Origin: Asparagopsis taxiformis
Taxonomy: Eukaryota; Rhodophyta; Florideophyceae; Bonnemaisoniales; Bonnemaisoniaceae
DNA length: 64,000 nt
Direction of reading: 5' to 3'
Assembly (NCBI GenBank): GCA_030407315.1
Contig: JALQPE010001906.1
Location: forward strand, 54,390-118,389
The notes under the pieces were generated by a model. It searched no databases, had not been told where the DNA came from, and saw nothing but the letters and a program-made list of their open reading frames with translations. Position 1 is the stretch's first letter; every line of letters starts with the position of its first letter. This document shows positions 1 through 10,613 of the stretch, piece after piece. The position numbers were made by a program, and so were the translations under genes.

Positions 1-27
1 CTTCTAGAAGCACGCATCGCCATGGCC

Positions 28-34
28 TATAAAA
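28..34 (+). promoter_or_regulatory. TATA-like box of the SDR gene
   Basis: TATAAAA lies about 58 nt before the ATG at 92. The short distance implies a short 5' leader. Similar boxes precede the VWA gene and the DDE transposase in this window, which supports the reading. Confidence 0.45.
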
Positions 35-91
35 CAACACCGTCCCAACTGCACGCACCAGCGCTCCATCAATTCCACACAACTCGACACA

Positions 92-874
92 ATGTCTTCA
101 AAAACAGCTTTGATCATCGGCGGATCGACCGGAATCGGCTTTGCAACTGCCAAGCAGCTCATTCAACGCAACATCTCCGTCATACTAATCGCGCGTCGTG
201 AGTCTCGACTGGACACAGCGAAGACCGCATTGCAATCGATCAATCCCGCCGTTGATGTCAAAACCATTTCTTCAAATATCACCGACAGGTCCTCCAAAAT
301 TGAGCTTGAATCGGCCCTTCAGTCCATCATGGACGACCCCGACGTTCACATCGCCTATCTCGTCAATGCCGCCGGCACTTTCAATCCGAAACCGTTTGTG
401 CAACACACATCCGAGGATTACGACATGTATCACGAGTTGAATCGCGCCACTTTCTTTCTCACACAGCTCGTGGTTCGCCACATGCAACAGCGCGGAGGCG
501 GCTCAATTGTGAATGTCGGATCGATGTGGGCGCGGCAATCGTTGAAAGCGACGCCCAGTACTGCGTATTCAATGGCAAAAGCCGGGCTGCATAGTTTGAC
601 GCAGACACTGGCGATGGAACTGGCTGACCATAACATTCGCGTCAATTGTGTGAGCCCAGCTGTGGTGGAAACACCGATTTACGAAGCGTTTGTGCCGCAG
701 GATGATATGCGTGATACGATGAAAAGCTTGGATGCCTTGCACCCGATTGGAAAGAGAGGGCAGCCCACAGATGTTGCAGTTGTGGTCGATTTCTTGTTGG
801 ATGAGGCGAAGACTAGCTGGGTCACTGGTGCTATTTGGGACGTCGACGGCGGTGTTATGGCTGGAAGGAATTAG
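92..874 (+). CDS. Short-chain dehydrogenase/reductase (SDR)
   Basis: A 260-residue protein of classical SDR length, expected to be a soluble NAD(P)(H)-dependent oxidoreductase with a Rossmann fold. Visible motifs are the cofactor loop GGSTGIG (residues 10-16, first Gly replacing the usual Thr), NAAG (92-95), the active-site Ser144 in GSMWA, the catalytic pair Tyr159/Lys163 in YSMAK, and a C-terminal DVDGG (249-253) as in FabG-like enzymes. Asn117 matches the fourth catalytic residue. Arg35-Arg36 after the second strand favour NADP(H). The substrate cannot be read from the sequence. The reading frame is uninterrupted, no signal peptide is visible, and the first ATG after the TATA box is taken as the start. 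The next gene is convergent. Confidence 0.93.
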   Translation: MSSKTALIIGGSTGIGFATAKQLIQRNISVILIARRESRLDTAKTALQSINPAVDVKTISSNITDRSSKIELESALQSIMDDPDVHIAYLVNAAGTFNPKPFVQHTSEDYDMYHELNRATFFLTQLVVRHMQQRGGGSIVNVGSMWARQSLKATPSTAYSMAKAGLHSLTQTLAMELADHNIRVNCVSPAVVETPIYEAFVPQDDMRDTMKSLDALHPIGKRGQPTDVAVVVDFLLDEAKTSWVTGAIWDVDGGVMAGRN

Positions 875-1609
875 TAGTGATAGAAAAGACAGTCATTTTC
901 TTCTCGACCCTAGATGTTCGACTAGATGCCAACACAATGTAAGCAAACTTTGGTAATTCGCGCTTTGTATACGCAAGGAAATGAATCAGTCTTGCTGACC
1001 TCTATGAGACAGATCAGAAAACAACCTAACATGGCGATAGCCATTCGCATGAGCTTTTTGGTAGCGGTTTCAACAATGTCTTGTACCATTCCTTCACAAC
1101 CTTAAATCAATCAGACTTGTCAATAATAATGCTACTCTGCCTGCCACATTGCCATTCCCTTCCATACAAACTCAAACGCCAACTTGTACATGTCCATTTA
1201 CCACCTTCGTTCTTCATGACAAACAGCTGTGGCTGCATTCCTATCCTCCTCATCACACACACACGCACACACACGCACATTCCCAACCAAACATACAATC
1301 TCCCCTATCACCATCGACTCCCTTAAAGCGACATAGCCTGCAATAGCCCACTATCGAGCCGCCAAGATAGCTACATCATCGTGCTCATACCAAAAATCTT
1401 GTCGCATGACACCCAAACTCCTCAGAAAGATGATAGCATTTGGCTCCACTTGAACCCCATCACAACAAAGCATACGCAGAACATGTCGCTATCGTTGCTT
1501 GCTTGGTGATCCATATCTTCTATTCCTAACGACAACCCTGTGAGTCGGGCCAAGTTTCTCGCGCAGACCACATTCCCACAAGCATAATCACTTTCTCTCA
1601 AGTCCTGCT
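875..1609. other. Convergent intergenic spacer with CA microsatellite
   Basis: This is the shared 3' space of the SDR gene (+) and the La-motif gene (-). It holds a CA/CG dinucleotide run at about 1251-1279. I see no gene or RNA here. Confidence 0.6.
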
Positions 1610-4042
1610 TTAGGACTCCGAAATTCCACTCGATCGTTCCAAAAGCATGGCATCATTGTTCTTCGGCCACGCTTTAGGTCCCCCGGAAGCCCATGCTCCC
1701 TTTGCAGCTCCTGAATTTCCATTTGCCGTGGACTGCTCGCTCTTCCCGTTTTTCGAACTCTCGGCCACACCGTCAGCTACGGATATAGCTGCCATCTCGA
1801 GTGCAATTTCCTTGACATCGCCAGGGTCCCCACCATTGGCGACGTTTCCAGCCACTGATGAGCTTGTCTCAAAGTTACCAGTACCATACGTCTTTCCTTG
1901 ATCCTCACCATCAAAGCTCCTCTCCTTCCCAGCTTCGTCCTCTTGAGCTACAGCCGGAGCACTCTTTCGCCCATCTGGAGCGGCTGTCGATCCTGCAGCT
2001 CGGTTTGAGGGCACAGAGGAAGCTGCAAGGAAAAGCGACTTGGGCTTGTTCACCCATACAGGATGGGCACGATTGGTAGTGGCAGAAGCCTTGGACTTTG
2101 CAGATTCGCTGTCACGATTGGTGTCCGACTTGGCTTCAGGAATTGCCGTGGATGGTGAAACAGCCTGGGGCTTGTCCTGGACGGCAACCGATGACGATTG
2201 CACTTCATCTTTCTGGGTATCCCCATTTGGAATGTTCTTTGGATGATTTCCCTTTTTTCTCCGTCCATTTCTCTCCTTGTTCGGTGCTCCACTAGACGTG
2301 GCAGGCCCTTCCGGTTCGCTGCTGGGATCAGGAGACTTGGAAGACACCTCTGGCGAAATGCGAGGAGACGAAAAAACACGAGGTGAGGGTTTCTTCGAAC
2401 GTAGGATCGCGGCATACGACATTGTTCCACCATTAACTGGCGCAGGGGCCTCGGCGACTTTCTTCTCAACCTGCGCCACCTCAATGCCTGATACCGGATC
2501 GGGGACCGCGTCCAGCGCGGCAGCCGTGTCCCCAGAAGTATCTGCTCTTTGCAGTTCAGATGAAGATTCTTTTGTATCTGTCACTGCAGATGAGTCTGTG
2601 TCCAAACTAGCCGAGTCAGCCACATCAATCTTCTTCCCGTCAGTTATTACAGGATTCTCTTCACTGATGGACACGTCCGGAGCAAAAGATGATAGGCTCG
2701 ACGCAGAGGGGGCAACAGTCGGTGAATTCTTGCCTTCTTTGGGCGGAATTTTTGACATGACCGGCTGCGGGGGACGACCGGATGAAGTGTCACTGGATAG
2801 CGGCAACGGAGGGAAATGCATCGAATTCAAGTTGGGCTCCGGTTTCTTCTTGTCATCCCTGTGCGACTTTCGATCATCTCTCTGTGCGTTGTCTGCAGTC
2901 GGATCGCCCTTTCCGTCGCGCGAATCAAAGTGACGATCGTGGGCGTGACGACCGTTATTTGCGCGAGATCCCTTCTTACCCTTGCGACTGCCATTCTGCG
3001 CACGACCTGTGCCGTCTACGACAGTAGTCGGGGTTCTCGGGGCGCGCGTACCGTCTCTTGCACGGTCGGGGCGTGTTGGCTGATGTGGGCGATTACGGTA
3101 AGCGGGCATGTCTGCATGATCGCGAGCAAAATCGGCCTTGGTGCGAGAAGGATCGTCGCGAATTGACGGGATCATGTGTGGTGGATTGGAGACGAGATTG
3201 TCCGAATCATCATCCTCATTTGTAGGATCCTGGGGCGGCACAGGTACCTGATCGAAGGAAGGTGCCTGTGGGTAGGCCATCATGTAGCCGGAGGGGGCCG
3301 GGGGCATTGCACGCGGTGGGATGAATTGGCGCGGAAGCTGGCCATAGGCGGGTACATATGCTGGAGGCGCATAAGCATACTGGCCCATTTCCGGGGGCGG
3401 GTGGAGTACGGGAACGGGCATGCCCATTGGCATGACGGGGCTCATGGGATACTGTTCTGTCGTTGGGCGAGGGGATGGGAAGAGATGGGGGCGGAAATCG
3501 GAGCGGAGTGAATGGTCGACGTGAAGTTCCACGCGAAGTTTGACGTTGTGAAGCGTCTTGTCGGTTAGGTAGGGGAGGGCTGTGGAGGCGCCAGTTGGGG
3601 TGTCGAAGACGGCAAAGAAGACGTCTTCGACGGGATGCACGGAGAGTAGGCCGGTTGCGGGGGTGCGATCGGGCGGGTTGAAGAGGGCGACAATTTCGTC
3701 TGGACGAGTTTGGATGGGGAGATCGTGAATGACGAGGGTTGAACGATGAGCCCATGCTGGTCGAATTCGGCAAGTTTTGTCATCAACTTGCACGACATTT
3801 GAACGGGTGCGAAGCAGGGTTGCGACGCGTTGTTTGTCGGTGACACCGAGACGGATCATTTTTGGGAAAGCGAGAATTATATCGAGGGAAACCCAAAGAT
3901 CGTCGTCCATTTTGCGTTTGAGATAGTCGTCGTTTTGGAGATTGACATGGCCCATGTACCATTCCACTTGGGCGACAATTGCGTCCTCCATTGGGGAGGA
4001 ATGGGCGGGGACGTGCGGATGAGCGGGGCTGAAGTGTGTCAT
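1610..4042 (-). CDS. La-motif RNA-binding protein (LARP-like)
   Basis: An 810-residue protein whose N-terminus carries a La-type winged helix (about residues 20-95). It has the family pattern around Gln25, Trp28-Tyr29, Asn34-Leu35, Asp38/Asp39 and Phe59. A compact RRM-like segment follows (about 100-175), the LaRRM order of LARP4/LARP6-type proteins. The rest is low complexity: a Met/Pro/Tyr-rich stretch near 200-270, a basic Asp/Arg/Lys-rich stretch near 310-410, and long Ser/Ala/Glu-rich tails with a SYAAIL motif. Such proteins bind mRNA in the cytoplasm and affect stability or translation; that role is inferred from the family. Which LARP subfamily it belongs to is uncertain. The frame is single and intact. 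It lies downstream of the exchanger gene on the same strand, 608 bp away. Confidence 0.85.
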   Translation of the reverse strand: MTHFSPAHPHVPAHSSPMEDAIVAQVEWYMGHVNLQNDDYLKRKMDDDLWVSLDIILAFPKMIRLGVTDKQRVATLLRTRSNVVQVDDKTCRIRPAWAHRSTLVIHDLPIQTRPDEIVALFNPPDRTPATGLLSVHPVEDVFFAVFDTPTGASTALPYLTDKTLHNVKLRVELHVDHSLRSDFRPHLFPSPRPTTEQYPMSPVMPMGMPVPVLHPPPEMGQYAYAPPAYVPAYGQLPRQFIPPRAMPPAPSGYMMAYPQAPSFDQVPVPPQDPTNEDDDSDNLVSNPPHMIPSIRDDPSRTKADFARDHADMPAYRNRPHQPTRPDRARDGTRAPRTPTTVVDGTGRAQNGSRKGKKGSRANNGRHAHDRHFDSRDGKGDPTADNAQRDDRKSHRDDKKKPEPNLNSMHFPPLPLSSDTSSGRPPQPVMSKIPPKEGKNSPTVAPSASSLSSFAPDVSISEENPVITDGKKIDVADSASLDTDSSAVTDTKESSSELQRADTSGDTAAALDAVPDPVSGIEVAQVEKKVAEAPAPVNGGTMSYAAILRSKKPSPRVFSSPRISPEVSSKSPDPSSEPEGPATSSGAPNKERNGRRKKGNHPKNIPNGDTQKDEVQSSSVAVQDKPQAVSPSTAIPEAKSDTNRDSESAKSKASATTNRAHPVWVNKPKSLFLAASSVPSNRAAGSTAAPDGRKSAPAVAQEDEAGKERSFDGEDQGKTYGTGNFETSSSVAGNVANGGDPGDVKEIALEMAAISVADGVAESSKNGKSEQSTANGNSGAAKGAWASGGPKAWPKNNDAMLLERSSGISES

Positions 4043-4650
4043 GCAAGCGCGTTATCGTGCTACTTGAGCGAGCGAGCGAGGGTGGTGGTTGGGCTGTGGA
4101 TGGAGAGTTTGTGGACAGTGCAGCGCAGCGCAGCGCAGTGCAAAAAGTTGAAGAAATGGATTAGCAATGACAAACACACAAGAGCATCCGAGTCGATGGG
4201 CGGTGTGAACAAGATGAGCTGATGTTGTGGTTCATCGCCGTTGCGCCGACGGACAGCAGCGGGCCGTGCAAAGTGAACTGCAGTAGATAGATAGTGGCTG
4301 GCAAAGCGACACAAAGCGAGCAAGCACACTGTGGCTGGCTGGCAGCGCACGTACGCCTGCTGGCACTCCTCTTCATATTCGACAACTCCAAACACATAAT
4401 ACTCTCCATCATACACGTGGACCACCTACCGCCCTTCCCCTCCAATCCCCTCCGCACAAGTGTCCTGCACCTCCCGTCATGCCGCTCGCTGCTGCTCTCG
4501 TCGCCGCTCGCCGATCAGCAAAGCCCAACGCCGCGCCGCGCCGCGCCGCGCCGCGCCGCCGCCGCGCCGCCACCCTACTGTAATGCAATATTTACATTTA
4601 CTCGCTGTACGACGTGGACACGTATTCATTGCTGTACACATCCCTTTTTT
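4043..4650. other. Upstream region of the La-motif gene with GC-rich simple repeats
   Basis: This spacer separates two minus-strand genes and should contain the La-gene promoter and the 3' end of the exchanger. It has a CCGCG pentamer run at about 4530-4571 and a shorter GCGCA run at about 4116-4138. No clear gene is present; open frames here are low-complexity shadows. Confidence 0.5.
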
Positions 4651-5991
4651 TTAGCCCATAAAGTAGAATGCGGTGGCTACAATGCAATAGCACATCATCA
4701 GCAGTGCACCCTCCAACCAATTGGTTCGCGAATCGCGCAGCGTCGCGTTGACAACAAACACTGAAAACCCAATGCAGATCGTGTCGAACAATTCGAAATG
4801 AAGCGTCAGATGTTCGCCGCCAAACAACCATGAAACCACAACCAACACCGGCGCCGCAAATAGTGCAATCTGCACAGAGCTTCCACACGCAATCCCAACC
4901 GACAGATCAATCTTATTGTGACGCGCCACCAAAATTGCACTCATGTGTTCCACAGCATTTCCGATCACTGGCAACAATACCACCGCGATAAACTTCTCCC
5001 CCAGCCCAACGCTCTGACTGAACCCGTCGATCGAATCAACAATGTACTCGCTTGAAATCGTTACCAACAAAACCATCCCAATCAATATACTCACCGCCAC
5101 CGGAAGTGACGCCACCTGCTCCTCTTCTTCGTCCTCCCCTAACGAGCCCTCTCCCCCCTCCAAGTCCGCCCCCGGTGGATCATATAATGCTGCATGCGTG
5201 TACAATTGGAAAAACATGTACATGCCGTAAATAATCAACAAACATACACTCGTCACCAGCGACATCCTCTCCTCCGCCAGTTGTTTTTTGGCGCTTTCTT
5301 CGAGCGTCATTCCGAACAGCGCTGGTACCACAAATCCAAACACCGCAAACGATAATAAATCCGCATTTGCTTCGCTCACCGCCGGCAAAACTATCTGCTC
5401 GCGGTAACGCAATCCACCGAAAAAAAACGCAGACCCAAGAACTAACAGCAAATTGCTCAGCACACTACCAGATATCGTATTCTGTATCAGCGCCATGCGT
5501 CCAGCTCGCAACGCCGAAATCGACAAGATAAGCTCGACAGCATTCCCGAATGTTACGTTAACAAGTGCGCCAACCGTTTCAGTGGTGTGCTCGGCAATGT
5601 CCTCTGTGGCCTTGCCGAGTAGCATAGCGAGTGGAATCATGCCGACAAAGTTGAACGAAAACGTATAGATGGATGGAGCTTCAAAGAAGCCAGCCATGAT
5701 GCCCAGCGGAACGAATATAAGAAGCAGATTGAGAGCAGATGAATAGCCCTCAAGCCCTTGGCTAACGCCATGCCTCATGAGATTGAATTGACGGTCCATG
5801 GCGCCCATATCAGAGAGGGTGGATAGGTTGGGCGGAAAGCCTCCGAGCGTCGAATGACGCGCCAGAAGACCGCTATGATCATCGTTTGTCGAAGCGAGCG
5901 CGTATTCGCTACGCGGTTGGTTAGCCGCGCCGTACGATAAGCGCCGGCGTCCTTTGAGCGCGTATTGTGTTTCCGACGCGTTTCTATCCAT
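4651..5991 (-). CDS. Ca2+/H+ exchanger of the CAX family (vacuolar type)
   Basis: A 446-residue polytopic membrane protein with about 11 hydrophobic segments. The two signature alpha-repeats are clear: GNAVE at 149-153 and GNAVE at 344-348, the latter followed by the HNKIDLSVG...GSSVQIALF region. Between the halves is an acidic loop at about 278-291 (Glu/Asp cluster), a hallmark of CAX proteins. Family members (yeast Vcx1p, plant CAX) move Ca2+ into vacuoles against the proton gradient. The roughly 85-residue N-terminal extension is polar and may be regulatory, as in plant CAX autoinhibition; that is inference. The Asp and Glu residues expected in both repeats are present and nothing is truncated. 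The start is the only ATG in frame before the hydrophobic core. Confidence 0.95.
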   Translation of the reverse strand: MDRNASETQYALKGRRRLSYGAANQPRSEYALASTNDDHSGLLARHSTLGGFPPNLSTLSDMGAMDRQFNLMRHGVSQGLEGYSSALNLLLIFVPLGIMAGFFEAPSIYTFSFNFVGMIPLAMLLGKATEDIAEHTTETVGALVNVTFGNAVELILSISALRAGRMALIQNTISGSVLSNLLLVLGSAFFFGGLRYREQIVLPAVSEANADLLSFAVFGFVVPALFGMTLEESAKKQLAEERMSLVTSVCLLIIYGMYMFFQLYTHAALYDPPGADLEGGEGSLGEDEEEEQVASLPVAVSILIGMVLLVTISSEYIVDSIDGFSQSVGLGEKFIAVVLLPVIGNAVEHMSAILVARHNKIDLSVGIACGSSVQIALFAAPVLVVVSWLFGGEHLTLHFELFDTICIGFSVFVVNATLRDSRTNWLEGALLMMCYCIVATAFYFMG

Positions 5992-6318
5992 TGTCGGATG
6001 TGATAGGACGTGCGTGGGTAAGGGTGAGTTTGACGGCGTTTGTTAATCGGTCAGGGTAAAAAAGTTGCTAAGTTGATTCATTCACTTGTGCGTAGACACA
6101 TGCACATGCCGCATGTGACAACGTGTAACATTTCCAGCCAATCACGTTTCTGCCACGGGATATCATTCAATACTTTTATGTAAATGCTAATTATAAGTCG
6201 TGTAGAGCAATTGAAATTATTGATGACGTCATTTTCTATATTGTCCGACTCTTGTCCTGCGACGCGCAACTACTACACAACGCACCACATCTTTCCATCC
6301 GTCACAACAACAAAAACC

Positions 6319-7611
6319 TTACAAATCGCTGCCTCTGTCACGCCGGATTGTAACATAGTATGCGCACACTGCCGCGTCCTCCGATGGCACAGTATGCGAC
6401 ACTGTCAGGGAATAACTTCTGTCTGCACCAGTTGAGAGTGACGTGACACCTGGAAAGCCTATCATCAATTCATTCCAACGTACGTTCACCTCCTTAAATT
6501 CTGGTCCTTGCATGAGCGTCTTCGTGTTTTACTCCAACCCCACTCCATTTTATCTGGAGAAACTGTGTCATGTCATTTCTGTCTACACCTAATTCAACTC
6601 CAATTGCATGATTGGGCAAAACCCATAACTATATTCTCCAGGACACTCCAAGTAGTGGTCATGTCCCGCAAAGACCTTGGAAAGCTTTTAAAAACGGAGC
6701 CCTGCCAGCGGGATCTTAAAACACAGACCCCTTCGAGTTCTATATCTGTACTGTAATGCGCAACACACTGCCGACACTGTAATGGTCCATGTGCAAAAAT
6801 CGTAGCACCCATAATACTTTTGCAAATCACTGTTCCAGACTACTTATACCTCTCGGCGCCCTCCCTTCATCGCCGGTGGGACTCGCGCCCCACTGTAGTC
6901 CAAGCGGAGGTGTTCTAGAGTGCGAATGGGCAGTGGTTGTGCAGGCCCCCGCTTGTACACGTTGAAGACGTGCCCTTGGGAAGTCGCTGTCGCTCGAGAC
7001 GCAGCCCGCGGAAGCGGACCGCGACTCTAGCACAATGCTGGGAGCACCGGGGCAGGCCATAACTGGAGCACCTTGATTCCACGCAGTTGCTAGTCCAAGG
7101 AACACGCGTCCGAGTTGCATCGGGATTCACCCACACAACAAACTGTATCAAACCTCTCTTTTGCCATCCACACCCCCCATTTTCAAAGCTTTTCAAACGC
7201 CCCACTCAAGTCCTGGATACGCTATTAATCCACAGTTTTACCCGCACATGACGGGCACTTGTCTGTAGCTTCATTGCTTGCACACTTTTCGTCATTGAGC
7301 TAGACGGACTTGGTTTCATTATGTCCATAAAATCGTTGAAGGGTTGGTTACACTGGGGAGGTCTCCGCTCATCCCATGCAGAGCGCGATGAAAATGGGGC
7401 GTACTTGATTGACCTCCACACAGAGATGTGAGGAACACTTAACTGCAGTTTTCTTAGGAAATTGTTTACATAAGAAGAAGAAGTAGACTGTAGAATATAA
7501 GCGCATAATCGCAGCGGTCCTCAGGACATCTGCCCATCCTCGGGGAATGCCGAATCGCTCGAGATGACCAGTAAACTTCGAATTGCTCTTTATGGAGTGG
7601 AACCTAGCCAT
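6319..7611 (-). pseudogene. Decayed unknown gene, split by the 399-bp repeat
   Basis: Coding-like minus-strand stretches run from an ATG at 7611 to a stop at 6319. They pass through several frames: 7611-7480, 7421-7207, 6807-6594, about 6600-6490, and 6513-6319. The reading frame leaving 7207 (...WINSVSRT) resumes in phase at 6807 (...ATIFAHGPLQC) once the 399-bp repeat at 6808-7206 is ignored, so the repeat appears to have landed inside this gene. I do not recognise the protein. Some frame changes could be introns, but a pyrimidine-rich acceptor is not evident at each one, so decay is more likely. It lies head-to-head with another remnant starting near 7644. Confidence 0.4.
6808..7206 (-). 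repeat. 399-bp dispersed repeat, copy A
   Basis: This is the inverse complement of 24,436-24,834, same length and nearly identical, with only scattered substitutions. Read on the minus strand it begins AGTGGGGCGTTTG and ends AGTATTATGGG. Open frames of 96-97 residues occur in both copies but begin with GTG and resemble nothing, so I treat the unit as non-coding. No clear target duplication or terminal inverted repeat is seen. A GCGAGTCCC stretch loosely resembles a pol III B box, but I see no A box. Confidence 0.85.
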
Positions 7612-7643
7612 ATGGCACCGTCAATAGTGTCTTTCATATCCGG

Positions 7644-8384
7644 CAGAATTCACAAACGAGACCCGTCAATCCAGACCGTACCGCTGTGCCACAGCGTGCA
7701 GATCTCGCCAATTTGGGCTGCACTCTAGCTAAACTTGCTCTCTGTGGAAACCAAAAACTTGTACCCATTGCCTCTCTTGTGTGTGGTAAAGATATCGCTG
7801 TAGAGGCTCTAAGGTGTACATCTCCATACAGTGAAGATTTGGCTATGGTGGTGGCGACATTGCTCAATGCTACCGCTCCAAAGTCGTAGCTCACAATTAA
7901 TCAAGCGCTTTCTCTCGTTGGACTACGAATGGCCAGCGAATTGGGCAACGTTTGGACACACTGCGATTCACAGGAGAATAAGCTGTTTGTTGAGTTTGAT
8001 TCCATTCGCATGTTCCGCCTCATGTCGCTGCTGGGCTTTGTAAATGAGCGTACCGATGCTGATGTAGAGCCGCAAAGGTCCGAAACAGGCGACCGTTATC
8101 TGCTCCAGCTATTACGTCTTCCGTAGAGTACACAATAATGGAAATCCAATTTACACATAGCGCATGCCGTAGAATCCCTGCCGCGTTTATATGTAGGCTC
8201 CTCAGAGCAGGTTTTGCTCAGTTCGCATGACGGCTCTTCTCTGCTCGTCGCCACATACGAAGACCTTTGCCGCAGCTTGTTACAAGCATTTGATGAGCTG
8301 CGTTGTGCAAGACACGGCTTGCCAGCAAATAACCTTGAGCCCGGTGTCGGTATGGGTGGCTCTCTGACCAATCCGCGCAGTTAA
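7644..8384 (+). pseudogene. Decayed unknown gene with an in-frame TAG
   Basis: A single frame reads well from about 7644 to 8126, broken only by a TAG at 7887-7889 (before LTINQALSLVGLRMASELG). It stops at 8124-8126, and a second coding-like stretch in another frame covers about 8141-8384 (ending ...GGSLTNPRS). The protein is Leu/Ala-rich and looks helical, for example LVPIASLVCGKDIAVEAL and LAMVVATLLNA. An armadillo- or HEAT-like fold is possible but unproven. The change of frame near 8126 could be a short intron with a weak donor (GTCTTC) and a TAG acceptor, or an indel. Confidence 0.4.
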
Positions 8385-8656
8385 CAAAACTTGAATGTGT
8401 GTATAGTAGGATAGATAAGTGCAGTTGTTCACGGCGATTTATTGATACGAGTTTGTAAGATCAAGTCACTTTGATTTCGATTACACTTGCATCACTCATC
8501 TACGCAGTAGACAATCTCTTCTTCCAATCTTACATATCTCCATCTGCAAATAAACCTAGGATTAAGCAGCCACTTGCTTTCCGTATACATAGAAGAACGA
8601 GTTGCGCTACTCCTTTACACAGCGATGTGTCTTTTTCCAAAAAGTTAAAAACAGAA

Positions 8657-9803
8657 CTACGCTAGCACCACTTTCGTAGCTGCCATTTCTGCATGATGCC
8701 AACACTGGGAACTCGGAATGCCCGTCAAATACGTATCGCGAGCTGAATTCAAAAGAGCTTCTTTGGTGTCACCGTTCGTTACCGATGCATAGGAAAAGTT
8801 TACGCTGCCCACTAATCATATTGAGAACTTTCTGATGGATGCTGGGATGGTTTTGATGCGAGATGAATAAGGAAGTGGTGCGATTTGGTCTCGGTGGATG
8901 AGTCTTGTTCATGGGCGATGCAATTAAAGATGTGAAAAGCGAGACTGCGTGCATGCAAACATGCAAACATCAGCCGTCGCATCGAACATTTTTGGGAAAC
9001 AATGGGTGAATGACAACATCTGTTGTGCTAGAAATTGAACCATACGATGCAGATTTGAATCGCCCAACGCGAGTAGTAATTGAGACGACTCCCCGACATG
9101 ATCATCAATCATTCCGTAACTGTACGCTTCACTGCTCTGTGAAAAAGGACATCCGACGCACTTGTTGCCAGCATGTATGAGAATTGTCGTAGAGCGGAAA
9201 GAGCTATCCTACAGATTTCATGACGTGCGTAAACGTGGGAATCTTTATGTTTGTCACAAGGATGTCTAAAATTGTAGATTGCGTCGAAAAGATCAGCGCA
9301 TAAGTGCACCCATAATACAATGACAAATCGTCCGCTTCACTCTCGACTGAAAACGGAACCAGCGTAGAATGAAGAGCTTTTTCCGAATCTTCAACAGCAT
9401 TCGTCGTGGTGTGCGGTGTAATAATATTCACATGAGTCTCGGCGCCTAGGAACAACATCGCCTGTAGAAGCAGATCCAGAGTTCAATATCGATCAGTTTT
9501 GCAAAGCCACAATCCGTCTAGACTATCCTCATCAGCGTGCAACGAGGACGTTTTCATACGCTCCATCAACACAATGACAACCGCTGCTACTTGATCAGTA
9601 GACAGTTTGCGATGATTTCCATTGGGCGCATTCGAAGCCGCAATCGAACAAACCCAAGCGTCAGCCGCCGCAAGAAATGCCCTCTCATCTCCGCGGAGCC
9701 ATGGCCCTCAAACACGTCGCCAATAATTGCGAGCAGGGCCATGTGTGACGTGTAGGAGCGCATCGATCGCGTTATTTCTAGTGTCAAAATTTCCGATGGG
9801 CAT
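8657..9803 (-). pseudogene. Decayed unknown gene with two in-frame TGA codons
   Basis: From an ATG at 9803 (MPIGNFDTRNN) one frame continues to about 9204 through two TGA codons, one before GPWLRGDERAFL and one before TLDLLLQAMLFLGAE. Further coding-like blocks follow at about 9309-9109 (ALRQFSYMLATSASDVLF), 9112-8940 (HRMVQFLAQQMLSFTHCF) and 8820-8657 (ending CWHHAEMAATKVVLA and a TAG). The blocks may be exons separated by short introns. The product is not recognised. Intact frame plus nonsense codons suggests point-mutational decay and not random sequence. Confidence 0.4.
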
Positions 9804-9819
9804 GATTAGCCTGAACCAC

Positions 9820-10239
9820 TGGCCGTGTCAAACCACCAGCGATTCGTCGCATATTCTCATCCCAACAGTTGTGTTGTTTACATCATTGACAGCGGGAATG
9901 GAATTGTTCTGCATTCGTTTTCAGATCTTGATGATTGGTCGCTATCGTTGGCATGCGCTGAACAGGATGAGGCATCGAATATTTTGAGTTACGGTGACTC
10001 GAGGCGGACGACATGACCTAATCTGAAACGGGGTGTTGGGACACTATCGTTATGTGCAAATGGAAACATTTTCTCAGTTTGTGCAGCAGCAAACCCTAAC
10101 CCATTGGACAACGATCGATCAATCGTCTATACGGAGTCTGTCCTGGAATGTGCAGTCTGGAAAACTGCTCGAGGAAGCACTGGTGGATGGCTATAGACCC
10201 GCAATGAGCAGCGCTGAAACTCCTTACTTGGTCTACAAC
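9820..10239 (+). pseudogene. WD40-like gene remnant, 5' part, interrupted by copia element 1
   Basis: The frame from about 9820 reads RFVAYSHPNSCVVYIIDSG and then GTLSLCANGNIF and ECAVWKTARG, spaced like blades of a beta-propeller, with in-frame TGA and TAG codons. It is cut at 10,239 by the LTR element. The sequence resumes after the element's second ACAAC target copy at 15,515. Family assignment rests on pattern only. Confidence 0.35.
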
Positions 10240-10365
10240 TGTCGGATGATCATCCCAACATTACAGCATATCCAATTACAGTACACTAGCAAGAGTATTT
10301 AAACCGTCTCAAGGACGACGATCAAACAATAAAATGCATGAGCATCCAACGACGAACATTCAACA
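10240..10365 (+). repeat. 5' LTR of copia element 1
   Basis: Starts TGTCGGATGATCATCC and ends CATTCAACA. Contains a TATTTAAA promoter-like stretch and an AATAAA poly(A)-like signal. It is identical to the 3' LTR. Confidence 0.95.
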
Positions 10366-10381
10366 GGTTATGAGCCCAGAC
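10366..10381 (+). promoter_or_regulatory. Primer-binding site complementary to the initiator tRNA-Met anticodon arm
   Basis: GGTTATGAGCCCAGAC directly follows the LTR. Its complement, GTCTGGGCTCATAACC, matches the anticodon stem-loop of eukaryotic initiator tRNA-Met (CAT anticodon) and not the tRNA 3' end. Drosophila copia uses such a half-tRNA primer. Confidence 0.8.
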
Positions 10382-10613
10382 GTTTCCGATCCACAACACA
10401 ATCCCACCCTCCCACACCTCTGACACCATCAACAAGCCCCACAACAACATCGCCACAATACCGCCACCAACTACATTCAACCCACGAGCTGAGCGCCGCA
10501 CGCGCTACAACCTACTGCGCCAACGTCAACTTGAACTTGATCACCTTCCTCAGAACCTCCTCACCCAAGCCCTCCTTGAACTATCACCAAGCTCAACTTC
10601 TCCCTCCATCACC

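Noticed and set aside
2277..2933. 218-codon plus-strand frame inside the La-motif gene
   Set aside because: Antisense to the Ser/Asp-rich low-complexity part of the La-motif protein; no independent support.
6915..7205. A 96-codon frame, also present at 24,437-24,727, that might be a conserved gene
   Set aside because: Both begin with GTG, lie wholly within the 399-bp repeat and resemble no protein; conservation follows the repeat.
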